In this document: one piece after another, positions 8,086 to 17,059 of the stretch
Layout of the letters: each line of letters begins with the position of its first letter
Position numbering within the stretch: the first letter of the stretch is position 1
Origin: UBA5232 sp964557565
GTDB taxonomy: Bacteria > Patescibacteriota > Dojkabacteria > SC72
Reading direction: 5' to 3'
Length of the DNA: 35,771 bases
NCBI GenBank assembly: GCA_964557565.1
Contig: CAZLAH010000007.1
Span: 1-35,771 of the forward strand
Program-made: the position numbers and the translations under genes
Notes under the pieces: model-generated
The model's input: the letters and a program-made list of their open reading frames with translations, nothing else
What the model was told of the DNA's origin: nothing
Database searches by the model: none

Positions 8086-8736
8086 ATGAAAATTACAAAA
8101 CTAGCGTCTCAAAAGAAAGACCCTTCTAGGGTGAGTATGTCTGTAGATGGTGAATTCTTTTGTGGTGTATCTTTAGACATTGTTGCTAAATATACTCTGT
8201 ATGTTGGGAAGGATGTCACTGATTTGGAAATAGAGAATATATTTAAAGATGAGATACAAAGCAGATTTCTTTCTAGAGCAGTAGACTCCATTTCCAGAGG
8301 TGTCAAAACAGAATATCAGGTTAAGAAATATCTTAGAGAACTATCCTTAAAAAAGAAAGGTAAGTGGTATTCAGATATTTCAAAAGAGAATAGTGAACAA
8401 ATCATAGAGTATGTGGTTAAAAAGCTAAATGAATATGGATATATTGATGATTCAAACTATGCAACTCTTTTTGTACAATCTAGGATTAAGAACAAACCTA
8501 GAGGAAAAGCCATCTTAATATCCGAATTGCTTTCTAAAGGTGTATCTAAGGAAATAGCTGTAGAAAGAGTTAATGAATTAGTAGAGGATGAATATGATAT
8601 TCTTAAAAGAATGTATGAAAAGAAATACAAAGAAGAAAAAATAACTATGGATGATAGAAAGAAGATAGATTTCTTACGTAGAAAAGGATTTAATTGGGAT
8701 TTAATTGAAAAATTCATAAATGAGTCTACAGAGTAA
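8086..8736 (+). CDS. recX: Regulatory protein RecX
   Basis: 216 residues of mostly three-helix repeats. An N-terminal region ('SRVSMSVDGEFFCGVSLDIVAKYTLYVG') common to many RecX proteins is followed by RecX motifs: 'FLSRAVDSISRGVKTEYQVKKYLRE' and 'KLNEYGYIDDSNYATLFVQSRI...PRGKAILISELLSKGVS'. RecX binds RecA filaments and modulates their growth. It directly abuts recA (stop/start contact) and overlaps recJ by 17 nt, so translation is probably coupled. Confidence 0.93.
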   Translation: MKITKLASQKKDPSRVSMSVDGEFFCGVSLDIVAKYTLYVGKDVTDLEIENIFKDEIQSRFLSRAVDSISRGVKTEYQVKKYLRELSLKKKGKWYSDISKENSEQIIEYVVKKLNEYGYIDDSNYATLFVQSRIKNKPRGKAILISELLSKGVSKEIAVERVNELVEDEYDILKRMYEKKYKEEKITMDDRKKIDFLRRKGFNWDLIEKFINESTE

Positions 8737-10420
8737 AAGGGAATGGATATTTCCTAAAAAAACAAACAAAGAGATATTAAAATATATTCTCAAATCTAGA
8801 GATATATTAAATGACAAGGACTTTCTCGATCCACAGATATCCAATATTCCTAGCTACAAGAAACTTTTTGATTCAAAGAAAGCTGCTAAAGAAATTTTAG
8901 AAAGTATTGATTTAAATGAAAAAATCATAATTCACGGAGACTATGATGCTGATGGAATATGTGCATCAAGCATTATTTGGGAATTCCTTTTTAAAGATCT
9001 AGCTAAACATTTAGATAAAAAGATAGAGGTATTACCATATATCCCAAATCGTATAGAGCAGGGATATGGATTAACAGAAGATTCATTAAACGATGTATTA
9101 GATTTAGGTGTTAAATTACTCATATCTGTAGATTGTGGAGTCAGGGATAAAGAATTAATAAAAAAATACAGAGATGAAAAATCTTTAAAATTTGTAATAA
9201 CCGATCATCATCAACCTCCAGAAGATCTGTTAGATTCTCTCGACTATACATTAGTACATCAGATGTATCCTGGAAAAGAGTATCCTCAAAAAGAGATATG
9301 TGGAAGTGCTATAGCATTTCTTTTGGTACAGGCAATAAAAGAGCTTGTAGGTATGGAAAGTGAAATTACAGAAGATACAAAAGGTTTAGACCTTGTAGCT
9401 ATGGCAACAATAACTGACCTAATGCCATTGATAGAAGTAAATCGAATATTTGTAAAATATGGATTAGAACAAATAAAGAAAGGAAAAAGAAAAGGATTAA
9501 GAGCATTAGCACTAAGAGCAGGAATAGATTTGAAAGATATAGCTTCATACCATATAGGATATATTCTTGGACCAAGGATAAATGCTGCAGGTAGAATAGG
9601 AGCACCCATGGATGCAGTAAGATTACTTGTGAGTAGTAATGAGTCTCAATGTAAAAAAATAGCGAATCAATTAGAAAGTCTCAATTTTGATAGACAAAGT
9701 ATTACACAAGAATTACTTGAAATTTCCAGAAAGAGTGTAGAACCAAATAATTCCTTGATATTTGTATTAGGAAAAGATTGGCATGAGGGAGTAATAGGCT
9801 TAGTAGCTGGTAAACTTCAAGAAGAGTATCATCGGCCAGTACTTGTAGCTACAAATAATGATTGTGTTGTTAAAGGATCTGCAAGGAGCATCTCAGGGTT
9901 TGATATTACCAAGACATTAACTAAATTTAGTAAATACCTTCATAGGTTTGGAGGACATGAACTAGCAGCAGGTTTTACAGTAAAAGAAGAAAAGGTTGAT
10001 GAATTTAAAGAAAAGATAGTAGAGTATGCAAACAAGAAAATCACAAAAGAACAACTTGTTCCTAAACTTTACATAGATTTACTGTTAGATTCAGAAGATG
10101 TTTCTTACAAACTTGTAGAAGAATTGAATAATTTGGAACCTTTTGGATATGGTAATCCTAAACCAACAATTGCTCTTTCAAATCTGATAATTGTGAAGAA
10201 GAGTACAATGGGAAAAGAGAATAATCATATGAAGTTACTTGTTAAGGGAAGTGGTATTGATCTTCTTACATTGATTATGTTTGGATGTAATGAAGATACT
10301 GAAACCTTGAAAGAGAATGATGAAATAGATGTAGTCGGCTATCCAGATATTAATTTCTGGAATGGTAACCAAAGTATTCAGTTTGGAGTAAAAGAATGGA
10401 AATATTCAGAAAAGAATTAA
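8720..10420 (+). CDS. recJ: Single-stranded-DNA-specific exonuclease RecJ
   Basis: 566 residues, normal for RecJ. DHH phosphoesterase motifs: 'IIHGDYDADGI' (D74, D76, D78), 'ISVDCG' (D138) and 'TDHH' (162-164). The DHHA1 domain contains 'HRFGGHELAAGFT' (GGHELAAG 410-417), followed by an OB-fold-like C-terminal domain. RecJ degrades 5' ends of single-stranded DNA in recombination and base-excision repair. The start ATG at 8720 lies inside the recX gene. The stop overlaps that of the convergent aspS gene: the four bases TTAA at 10417-10420 serve as stop for both strands. Confidence 0.96.
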   Translation: MSLQSKREWIFPKKTNKEILKYILKSRDILNDKDFLDPQISNIPSYKKLFDSKKAAKEILESIDLNEKIIIHGDYDADGICASSIIWEFLFKDLAKHLDKKIEVLPYIPNRIEQGYGLTEDSLNDVLDLGVKLLISVDCGVRDKELIKKYRDEKSLKFVITDHHQPPEDLLDSLDYTLVHQMYPGKEYPQKEICGSAIAFLLVQAIKELVGMESEITEDTKGLDLVAMATITDLMPLIEVNRIFVKYGLEQIKKGKRKGLRALALRAGIDLKDIASYHIGYILGPRINAAGRIGAPMDAVRLLVSSNESQCKKIANQLESLNFDRQSITQELLEISRKSVEPNNSLIFVLGKDWHEGVIGLVAGKLQEEYHRPVLVATNNDCVVKGSARSISGFDITKTLTKFSKYLHRFGGHELAAGFTVKEEKVDEFKEKIVEYANKKITKEQLVPKLYIDLLLDSEDVSYKLVEELNNLEPFGYGNPKPTIALSNLIIVKKSTMGKENNHMKLLVKGSGIDLLTLIMFGCNEDTETLKENDEIDVVGYPDINFWNGNQSIQFGVKEWKYSEKN

Positions 10421-11751
10421 TTTTTGTTAATTAATTTCCCTAATCTGTTTGGAGTGTTTGGTAAATATGTTGTTTCCAGTACGCTATTGTATTCTAAAAG
10501 CTTCATTAGAAGTCTCTCTGTTCCAATTGCGAAACCACCATGTGGAGGACAACCATATTTAAAATATTCAAGATAATCAGTAAGAGATTCCTCTGACATT
10601 CCTCTCTCTTTTGCATTCTCTTTTAACACATCATACCTATGCTCTCTTTGTGCTCCTGTTGTAATCTCAAGGCCCTTCCAGAACAAATCATATCCTAATG
10701 CTATATCTCTGTCCTCTTCATTTCTCATATGGTAGAAAGCCCTGTTTTTGTAAGGGTAATCAATCATGAAAAGGAATTCACAACCTGTTTCTTCTTTCAT
10801 AATCTCAGATATTGCTCTCTCTTCCTCAGGTGAAAAATCACCATCCTCTTTACTTTGTATTCCTTTCTTTGCTAATTTCTCTTTTGCTTCCTTTACAGTT
10901 AAATATGGGAAGTCTCCTTCAGGTACTACAACGTCTATTCCAAATACATTTTTTATATCTTCTCCATATTTTTCCTTAACCTCTTTTAGCATAGATTTAA
11001 TCATTTCTTGCTCAAAATGACATACCTCTTTGTATGAATCAATATATGCCATCTCTACATCAAAACTGGTATATTCTGTTAAGTGTCTTGTAGTGAATGA
11101 TTTCTCTGCTCTAAATACAGGCCCTACATTAAAGACTCTTTCTAGATCAGCAGCCATAGCCATCTGCTTATGGAATTGAGGTGATTGAGCTAAGTATGCT
11201 TTTTTGTCAAAATATTTTACTTCAAACACATTTGCACCTGATTCACTAGCTGCACTAATTATTCTTGGTGCTTGTATTTCTTTGAAATCATTCTTGGTAC
11301 AGAATTCTCTTAATTGTTCTGTCATCAAAGTTGCAACAGACATCATGAGGTTGTTTCTTTTTGATCGAAGATCTATCCATCTGTAATCAAGTCTCATATC
11401 CAATGCTGAGACATTGTCACTATGCTCTTCTTCTATGACAATTGGTAGGGGAGTATTAGAGAGAGAATCTATTTGTATATCAGTAATTTCTACTTCATAT
11501 CCTGTTGTTACCTGTTTTGCTTCTTTTACCTTACCAGTAATATCTACGACTGATTCTAGTGTTACAGATTTAACCTTTTGAAGAATCTCTTCACTATTTC
11601 CAATCCATGCAACAGTTTGTACCTCCCCACTTCTGTCTCTAAGAACGAGAAAAACAATTTTACCCTGATCTCTCATTGTATCTACTCTCCCTCTAATTCT
11701 TACAGATTTACCTATGTTGCTTTTTAGATCAGCGATTAATGTTCTTTCCAT
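10417..11751 (-). CDS. aspS: Aspartate--tRNA ligase, archaeal/eukaryotic (short) type
   Basis: 444 residues: an N-terminal OB-fold anticodon-binding domain ('GKSVRIRGRVDTMRDQGK') followed by a class II catalytic core. Motif 2 is 'VGPVFRAEKSFTTRHLTEYTSFDVEMAYID'-like and motif 3 is 'GCPPHGGFAIGTERLLM'. The bacterial GAD insertion (which brings bacterial AspRS to about 590 residues) is absent, so this is the archaeal-type enzyme, often non-discriminating and able to make Asp-tRNA(Asn) for amidation. Whether it is discriminating cannot be told here. A TACAAT ends 6 nt before the ATG, suggesting a leaderless mRNA. Convergent stop overlap with recJ. Confidence 0.93.
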   Translation of the reverse strand: MERTLIADLKSNIGKSVRIRGRVDTMRDQGKIVFLVLRDRSGEVQTVAWIGNSEEILQKVKSVTLESVVDITGKVKEAKQVTTGYEVEITDIQIDSLSNTPLPIVIEEEHSDNVSALDMRLDYRWIDLRSKRNNLMMSVATLMTEQLREFCTKNDFKEIQAPRIISAASESGANVFEVKYFDKKAYLAQSPQFHKQMAMAADLERVFNVGPVFRAEKSFTTRHLTEYTSFDVEMAYIDSYKEVCHFEQEMIKSMLKEVKEKYGEDIKNVFGIDVVVPEGDFPYLTVKEAKEKLAKKGIQSKEDGDFSPEEERAISEIMKEETGCEFLFMIDYPYKNRAFYHMRNEEDRDIALGYDLFWKGLEITTGAQREHRYDVLKENAKERGMSEESLTDYLEYFKYGCPPHGGFAIGTERLLMKLLEYNSVLETTYLPNTPNRLGKLINKN

Positions 11752-11822
11752 GAAAATATTGTAAAAGATATATTATGTTTTCAGAATTATATATCATCAG
11801 AAGGTATATTAACAACACAAGA

Positions 11823-13148
11823 TTACAACCAAGATGTCTTTTCCACTACTTGAGGTGCAGGTAATTCTATCTTGTCTTGTACGATATCGTAGTTAATGGC
11901 TGGGTAGTATATATCAAAGGAACCCTTAATGTCATTGTCAAATATGACATCACCTGATATTACATATACAGGTTGAAGATATGGCAATTCATCCTTGGAT
12001 TCATAGTAAGTAATGAATATGTCTTTTGTTACTATGAATTTCTTAACTTTTCTTGGAGTATACTGTACTACATCATCACCATTTTTCTCAAAAAGATATA
12101 CAATCTTTCCCTTCCCAGCTTGTACCTCCTCTATTGCTTTCTGAGGAGAGAGTAATTCATATGTACCACATGCTTCTACCTGTACTGGCCAGTAAACATA
12201 TTCAATTTGATATACAGAATTCATCACATTACCTGTTGTTTTGTTCTCTGTGTCTTCCACTCCTACATACACAGAGATGTTGTGCCTTTGTGTCTCTGGA
12301 TATGATACGATCGTGTCATATGTATATACATCTAACCTCTCGTCATTAACGATTGTATTTGAAAGAGTAGGTTCCATACCAAGCCTTGTTGTTAATGTTT
12401 GAACCATATCGTCTGCACCTACAATATTTGAAGCTATGGTGATCATTGATTTCTTTCTAACAAAATCTATCTTTATTAACTCTGCCTCTGATGCAGAAGA
12501 TGCTTTACTGTAACTACCATCAGGATTAATATTGATATATGTAATCTGATGATTACCTAAAGAATAGTCATCAGAATACAATCCTAAACTTCTTAACATA
12601 CTCGTAGCAGTAAGCTTTGCATCCTGTTCACTTGGCAAAGTTCCCTTGTCTGAAATCTCTTTGATATGTGCAGGCTCAGTCTTCAATGTAAAATTCATAT
12701 TCTTAGCCTGAATCTCCAAAGTTCTCTTGTTCTCCTTGTCTACAAAAACATAGCTTTGTGTTCCTTTTCTAATGATTGCTTCTGGATCAAAAGCCATCTT
12801 TTTTGCCAATATTTTTGCATTAGCCTGTGCACTTAAAGACTGAGTCGGAATTTCAAATTCATACACATTAATAATCTGAGGAAGAGAATCAATCTTTCCT
12901 GTATCTGTTAATATCTCAAAAACCATCTCGGAACCATCTGCAAGAGCTAAAGAAGGAATATCTAATTTACTTTCGAGGAATTCTTCTCTTTTCTCAGTAC
13001 ATGCATAATTTGCAGTTAAATATTCAGCTGGCATATCATTCTTGGGCTGTATGGTTAAGATCAATATTACCACTACAAAGATAATACCTGCTCCTAACGC
13101 TATTACTCCGAACCTTTTTGTCCAAAATGCTGCTTCTGTTAATGTCAT
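11823..13148 (-). CDS. Membrane-anchored extracytoplasmic protein of unknown function
   Basis: 441 residues. A single N-terminal membrane helix (about 14-33, 'VIALGAGIIFVVVILILTI') is followed by a large soluble, presumably external domain rich in beta-type sequence. A segment near 335-440 ('SPQKAIEEVQAGKG', then 'ITYYESKDELPYLQPVYVISGDV') resembles the layout of YycI/PepSY-like domains, but the match is weak and I do not assign a function. It is divergent from gltX with only about 40 bp between the starts. Two short AT-rich hexamers (TAAGAT and TATTAT) could serve as back-to-back promoters in that gap. Confidence 0.6.
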   Translation of the reverse strand: MTLTEAAFWTKRFGVIALGAGIIFVVVILILTIQPKNDMPAEYLTANYACTEKREEFLESKLDIPSLALADGSEMVFEILTDTGKIDSLPQIINVYEFEIPTQSLSAQANAKILAKKMAFDPEAIIRKGTQSYVFVDKENKRTLEIQAKNMNFTLKTEPAHIKEISDKGTLPSEQDAKLTATSMLRSLGLYSDDYSLGNHQITYININPDGSYSKASSASEAELIKIDFVRKKSMITIASNIVGADDMVQTLTTRLGMEPTLSNTIVNDERLDVYTYDTIVSYPETQRHNISVYVGVEDTENKTTGNVMNSVYQIEYVYWPVQVEACGTYELLSPQKAIEEVQAGKGKIVYLFEKNGDDVVQYTPRKVKKFIVTKDIFITYYESKDELPYLQPVYVISGDVIFDNDIKGSFDIYYPAINYDIVQDKIELPAPQVVEKTSWL

Positions 13149-13189
13149 GATATAATCTTAGCAATACTTACCTATATTATCAATTGCAT

Positions 13190-14803
13190 ATGAGAACAAA
13201 TGATGAAAATGCTCAATTAGCAGAGTTACTCTTTCCAAATGTTACTACAAGCGTAGAGGAAATTTCCAAGAAATATCCTCAAAGAGAACTTTCTGATGGA
13301 GCTATGGTATTAAGGTTTGCACCTAGTCCTACAGGATTCATGCATATTGGTAATGTGTATTCAGGTTTGGTAGCTACAAGATTTGCAAAGCAAACAAATG
13401 GTATAGCAATATTGAGAATAGAGGATACAGACAAGGAGAGAGAGATCGAAAATGGTGTCTCTATGATTGTGAATGGTTTAAGGGGATTTGGAATCGAATT
13501 TGACGAAGGTATGGTAGATGAGGTGAATGGTGCCGGTGCATATGGTCCATACATTCAGAGTCAAAGATTAGATATATACAAAGTTTTTGCTAAGGATCTT
13601 GTTTCTAAGGGATTGGCATATCCATGCTTCCTTTCTTCTGAGGAATTAGAAAGTATGAGAGAAGAGCAAGAAAAATCTAGTCTAAGGACAGGTTGCTATG
13701 GAAAATGGGCAAAATGGAGAGATGCAAGTTTTGAAGATGTAAAAGGTAAACTAGAAGAGGGTCAGAAGTTTGTCATTCGTTTGTATTCTACTGGTAATAT
13801 GGAAAATACATTTGTACTTAAGGACTTAGTAAAAGGTACTGTTACCTTGAGAGAAAATGATATGGATGCAGTATTACTTAAATCAGATGGATTTCCTACA
13901 TATCATTTTGCACATCCAATTGATGATACTTTAATGGGGATTACCCATATAACAAGGGGGGATGAATGGTTTTCATCTGTTCCTTTGCATGTAGAGCTTT
14001 TTTCTAAATTAGGATTTAAACAACTACCATATGTACACCTCTCTCCATTAATGAAGTTAGATAATGGGAAGAAGAGAAAACTAAGTAAGAGAAAAGATCC
14101 TGAGGCAGCTGTTGCTTACTATGTAGAAAAAGGATACCCAAAGGAAGGTGTTTTAGAATATCTATTAACGATTGCTAATTCCAATTTGTATGATTGGAAA
14201 TTGCAGAACAAAGGGTTAGGTTTTGATGATTTTAGATTGAGATTTGAGAAATTCAATAATGCAGGAGCTCTTTTTGATATTGTAAAACTAAACGATATTT
14301 GTAAAGAGTATTTAGCTACTCTCTCAGCACGTGAGGTGTATGAAAATGTATTAGAGTGGGCTTTGATGTTTGATCCTGAATTAGTTACACTTTTAAAAGA
14401 AAATACTGAATATTGTATTAATATTTTTAATATTGAAAGAGAAGGGGAGAGGATAAGGAAGGATATTGTTAAGTATGAGGATGTAAGGGATCAGTTAGTA
14501 ATTTTCTTTGATGAGATGTTTAAGAAGCAGGATATGGAGAATATTTCAGACAAGGTAAGCAAAGAACTACAAAGTAACATTGTTTCAAAATATATTGAAG
14601 TATTTGATATCTCCGATAGCTTGGATACTTGGTTTGAGAAGATTAAGAAACTAGCAGATGAATTGGAATGTAAGGTAGGTGATGTTGCTATGACCTTAAG
14701 GGTAGCTTTGACATACAGAACTAGAACACCTGATTTGTATCAGATTATGCAGGTACTTGGAGAGGAAAAAGTGATTTCAAGATTAAAGCAATATCAGGTA
14801 TAA
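13190..14803 (+). CDS. gltX: Glutamate--tRNA ligase
   Basis: 537 residues from ATG 13190, preferred to the TTG two codons upstream. Class I motifs: 'RFAPSPTGFMHIGN' with HIG at 52-54, 'GIAILRIEDTDKER', 'THITRGDEWFSSVPLH', and the KMSKS equivalent KLSKR at 297-301. The enzyme charges tRNA-Glu. tRNA-Gln lies 12 nt downstream, and no GlnRS is visible in the window. In most bacteria without GlnRS, GluRS also charges tRNA-Gln for later amidation by GatCAB, so the pairing is suggestive. The gene's final codon and stop (GTA TAA) plus T make a TATAAT for that tRNA. Confidence 0.95.
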   Translation: MRTNDENAQLAELLFPNVTTSVEEISKKYPQRELSDGAMVLRFAPSPTGFMHIGNVYSGLVATRFAKQTNGIAILRIEDTDKEREIENGVSMIVNGLRGFGIEFDEGMVDEVNGAGAYGPYIQSQRLDIYKVFAKDLVSKGLAYPCFLSSEELESMREEQEKSSLRTGCYGKWAKWRDASFEDVKGKLEEGQKFVIRLYSTGNMENTFVLKDLVKGTVTLRENDMDAVLLKSDGFPTYHFAHPIDDTLMGITHITRGDEWFSSVPLHVELFSKLGFKQLPYVHLSPLMKLDNGKKRKLSKRKDPEAAVAYYVEKGYPKEGVLEYLLTIANSNLYDWKLQNKGLGFDDFRLRFEKFNNAGALFDIVKLNDICKEYLATLSAREVYENVLEWALMFDPELVTLLKENTEYCINIFNIEREGERIRKDIVKYEDVRDQLVIFFDEMFKKQDMENISDKVSKELQSNIVSKYIEVFDISDSLDTWFEKIKKLADELECKVGDVAMTLRVALTYRTRTPDLYQIMQVLGEEKVISRLKQYQV

Positions 14804-14804
14804 T
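14799..14804 (+). promoter_or_regulatory. -10 box of tRNA-Gln embedded in the gltX stop codon
   Basis: A perfect TATAAT spans the last Val codon and TAA stop of gltX and ends 11 nt before the mature tRNA-Gln 5' end (14816). The arrangement matches that of tRNA-Val at 2373-2378. A weak -35 (TTCAAG) lies 17 bp upstream. Co-transcription with gltX is the alternative. Confidence 0.4.
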
Positions 14805-14815
14805 AGCGATATTAA

Positions 14816-14886
14816 TGCCGGATCGTCTAATGGTAGGACGGCGGTCTCTGGAACCGTTAATCATAGTTCGAATCTATGTCCGGCAA
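14816..14886 (+). tRNA. tRNA-Gln (anticodon CTG)
   Basis: Cloverleaf: acceptor TGCCGGA/TCCGGCA (including the U1-A72 pair typical of tRNA-Gln), D-stem GTCT/GGAC, anticodon stem GCGGT/ACCGT around loop CTCTGGA with anticodon CTG (14848-14850), T-stem CATAG/CTATG with loop TTCGAAT, and discriminator A. CCA is not encoded. Directly downstream of gltX. Confidence 0.93.
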
Positions 14887-14888
14887 GA

Positions 14889-15251
14889 TTACTCTATACG
14901 GGTTATATTAGCTTCTCCATCTACTGTAATTATTCTTCTATTAGATTCGCCTAGACCTATTTTAAAGGATGAAGAGCATTTCTCAATACTTATATTTTCA
15001 ACAGGATTTATAATATTCTCATCTCTTAGTTCTCCTACTTTGTTTTCAAACAGAAGAAACTCTCCATTGTCACGAATACATGAATGGTATGAATGCATTA
15101 AATATACAGCACCATTCCCAAGTATATAATTATCAATCTCATTCTTCTTTAACCATTCTTCTACTAATTCTCTATGTTTGTTAATAGCTTCTAAAGTTTC
15201 CCTTTCCTCCTTTTCCTCTCTTTCTGATTCCCAATCAAGTCTGTGGTCCAT
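14889..15251 (-). CDS. Hypothetical protein, 120 residues
   Basis: Starts 9 nt after the pepF stop on the same strand and ends 2 nt from the 3' end of the convergent tRNA-Gln, so it is probably the second gene of a pepF transcript. The first about 37 residues are strongly charged and helical (EREEKEERETLEAINKHREL). The rest looks like a small mixed alpha/beta domain with two cysteines. No membrane segment or signal peptide. I do not recognise a family. Support comes mainly from the spacing and the highly charged coding-like composition. Confidence 0.5.
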   Translation of the reverse strand: MDHRLDWESEREEKEERETLEAINKHRELVEEWLKKNEIDNYILGNGAVYLMHSYHSCIRDNGEFLLFENKVGELRDENIINPVENISIEKCSSSFKIGLGESNRRIITVDGEANITRIE

Positions 15252-15260
15252 AATATATTT

Positions 15261-17021
15261 CTAAATTAAATTATCTATCATACATTTTATCTCATTAATA
15301 CCTTTTTCCCAAATATCCTTCTTAGAAATATCTATCCCCATATCATTAAATACCTCTCTTGGAGACTTAGTACTTCCAGAACTTAAAAACTTCTTCACAT
15401 ATTCAATATTCTCCTTTTTACCTCTAACCATAGCTTGTAAACCTTTTGAAATTAACAAACCATTAGCATATGTATATACATAGAAGAATCTCCTGATATG
15501 ACTCCAATGAACCCACCCATACTTCATAGACTCATCCTGTTTAACAGAATCACCTAAATATGCACTCATATGCTTACAAAACATCTTAGATATCTCATCC
15601 TTGTTTAAATACCCTTTCTTTCTAAACTCTGAATGTAACTCCTTTTCAAAATTATACAAAGCAACCTGTCTAAAAATGGATGAAGTATCATCATGTATCT
15701 TCTGATTTAATATGTAGAACTTTGTATCACTATCTGCATCTTTTAACATCCTTTCAAGTACAAAATCTTCAAAAAAAGTACTAGCTGTCTCAGCTAAAGA
15801 GGTAGGGTGGCCGCTATTTAGTGGGGATTGAATCTTCGACATCTCAGCATGAATACCATGTCCACACTCATGAGCAATTGTTAATACATCATCTACTCGA
15901 TTGAGATAATTCAAGAGTATGTACGTAGGTAACGATTTACTCATAGTTATGCAAAATCCTCCACCGGATTTACCTTTTTTAGGATATACATCAAACGTCC
16001 CATCTTTCTTGTATTCTCTAACAATATTTCCAAAGTCTCTATCTAAATCATCAAAAGTATCTTCAACGAGTTGTATTGAATCTTCAAAATTCAATTCTTT
16101 CTGTACTTCTCCCAATGGTACATTCCTTTCGTAGTAAGCTATCTGTTTAACACCAAGCTGTTTTGCTCTGTATTTGTAATATTTCTGTGTTAATGCAAAG
16201 TTCTTTGTTACAATTTTTACCAAAGTATTTACAACCTCGCTATCCATATCGTCAGAAATATGTCTTGCAAATTCCGGTTTATCAATCCCCCTGTATTCAT
16301 CTTCTATCTTTTTAAACTCCAAAATTGAATTCAATTCAAACTCAGCTATCTCTGAATATCTTTCATTTACCTCATTGAACTTTTTAGCAGCATATGTTCT
16401 GACATCTCTGTTCTTTGAATTAAGATATTTGTTTAAACTATTGTAAGTTATCTTAACCAATTTACCCTCTTCATCTTTTACCTCTATCTCTTGCTTGTCA
16501 AGAAGCTCTGAGAGCATATCTACCCAGTTAGAATGGGATGTTTTGCCAACAAGAGTAAAGACATTCTCTTCTTTTTCTGAAAGAAGGTATTTCGCTTGAA
16601 GAAATTCTCTTTCAAGAAGATGTTTGTAATTAATCAAGAGTGGGGAATCCAAGAACTCCTTTTGTTTCTCTTTTGGAATTTTTGATATGTTCAAGAAAAA
16701 GAATTGAATATCATTGGAGAGCTTTACTGATATATCGGATATCTTGTTCAACTTTGCTTTTATCTCTGTATCTGTTTGATCCAAGGAGTTAAGCAGAATG
16801 TAGTAGTAAAGAGGTTTGTTACATAGCCCATACGTTTCTTCTAGCTCTTCATATTCTTTCAATGCTTGTTGAAGGATCTTTGGATCCTCTAAATACCGAT
16901 TGTTTTTCCTCCACTTCTCTGAAAAAAGTCTGTTTTTCTTTATACAATTATCTATGTCCTTTTGTATATTTGGATCTTTTTGATTTTTGTAGAGTTTTGT
17001 TAGATCCCAAGATGTTTTCAT
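15261..17021 (-). CDS. pepF: Oligoendopeptidase F (M3 family zinc metallopeptidase)
   Basis: 586 residues, typical of PepF. The zinc motif HECGH is at residues 384-388 ('VLTIAHECGHGIHAEMSK'), followed by 'PTSLAETASTFFEDFV' supplying the third-ligand Glu, and the C-terminal 'YGWVHWSHIRRFFYVYTYANG' region seen in PepF/M3B proteins. It is a cytoplasmic enzyme that degrades short peptides. A perfect TATAAT (17027-17032 on the minus strand) lies only 5 nt before the ATG, with no room for a Shine-Dalgarno site, so the mRNA is probably leaderless. Divergent from the ileS T-box transcript. Confidence 0.95.
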   Translation of the reverse strand: MKTSWDLTKLYKNQKDPNIQKDIDNCIKKNRLFSEKWRKNNRYLEDPKILQQALKEYEELEETYGLCNKPLYYYILLNSLDQTDTEIKAKLNKISDISVKLSNDIQFFFLNISKIPKEKQKEFLDSPLLINYKHLLEREFLQAKYLLSEKEENVFTLVGKTSHSNWVDMLSELLDKQEIEVKDEEGKLVKITYNSLNKYLNSKNRDVRTYAAKKFNEVNERYSEIAEFELNSILEFKKIEDEYRGIDKPEFARHISDDMDSEVVNTLVKIVTKNFALTQKYYKYRAKQLGVKQIAYYERNVPLGEVQKELNFEDSIQLVEDTFDDLDRDFGNIVREYKKDGTFDVYPKKGKSGGGFCITMSKSLPTYILLNYLNRVDDVLTIAHECGHGIHAEMSKIQSPLNSGHPTSLAETASTFFEDFVLERMLKDADSDTKFYILNQKIHDDTSSIFRQVALYNFEKELHSEFRKKGYLNKDEISKMFCKHMSAYLGDSVKQDESMKYGWVHWSHIRRFFYVYTYANGLLISKGLQAMVRGKKENIEYVKKFLSSGSTKSPREVFNDMGIDISKKDIWEKGINEIKCMIDNLI

Positions 17022-17026
17022 CCTTT

Positions 17027-17032
17027 ATTATA
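17027..17032 (-). promoter_or_regulatory. -10 box of pepF, leaderless arrangement
   Basis: TATAAT on the minus strand, separated from the pepF ATG (17019-17021) by AAAGG. No good -35 is found at 16-18 bp. The clearest single example in the window of a -10 box too close to the start codon to leave a leader. Confidence 0.5.
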
Positions 17033-17059
17033 CTACATTCCAAGATTAGGAGATTAAGC

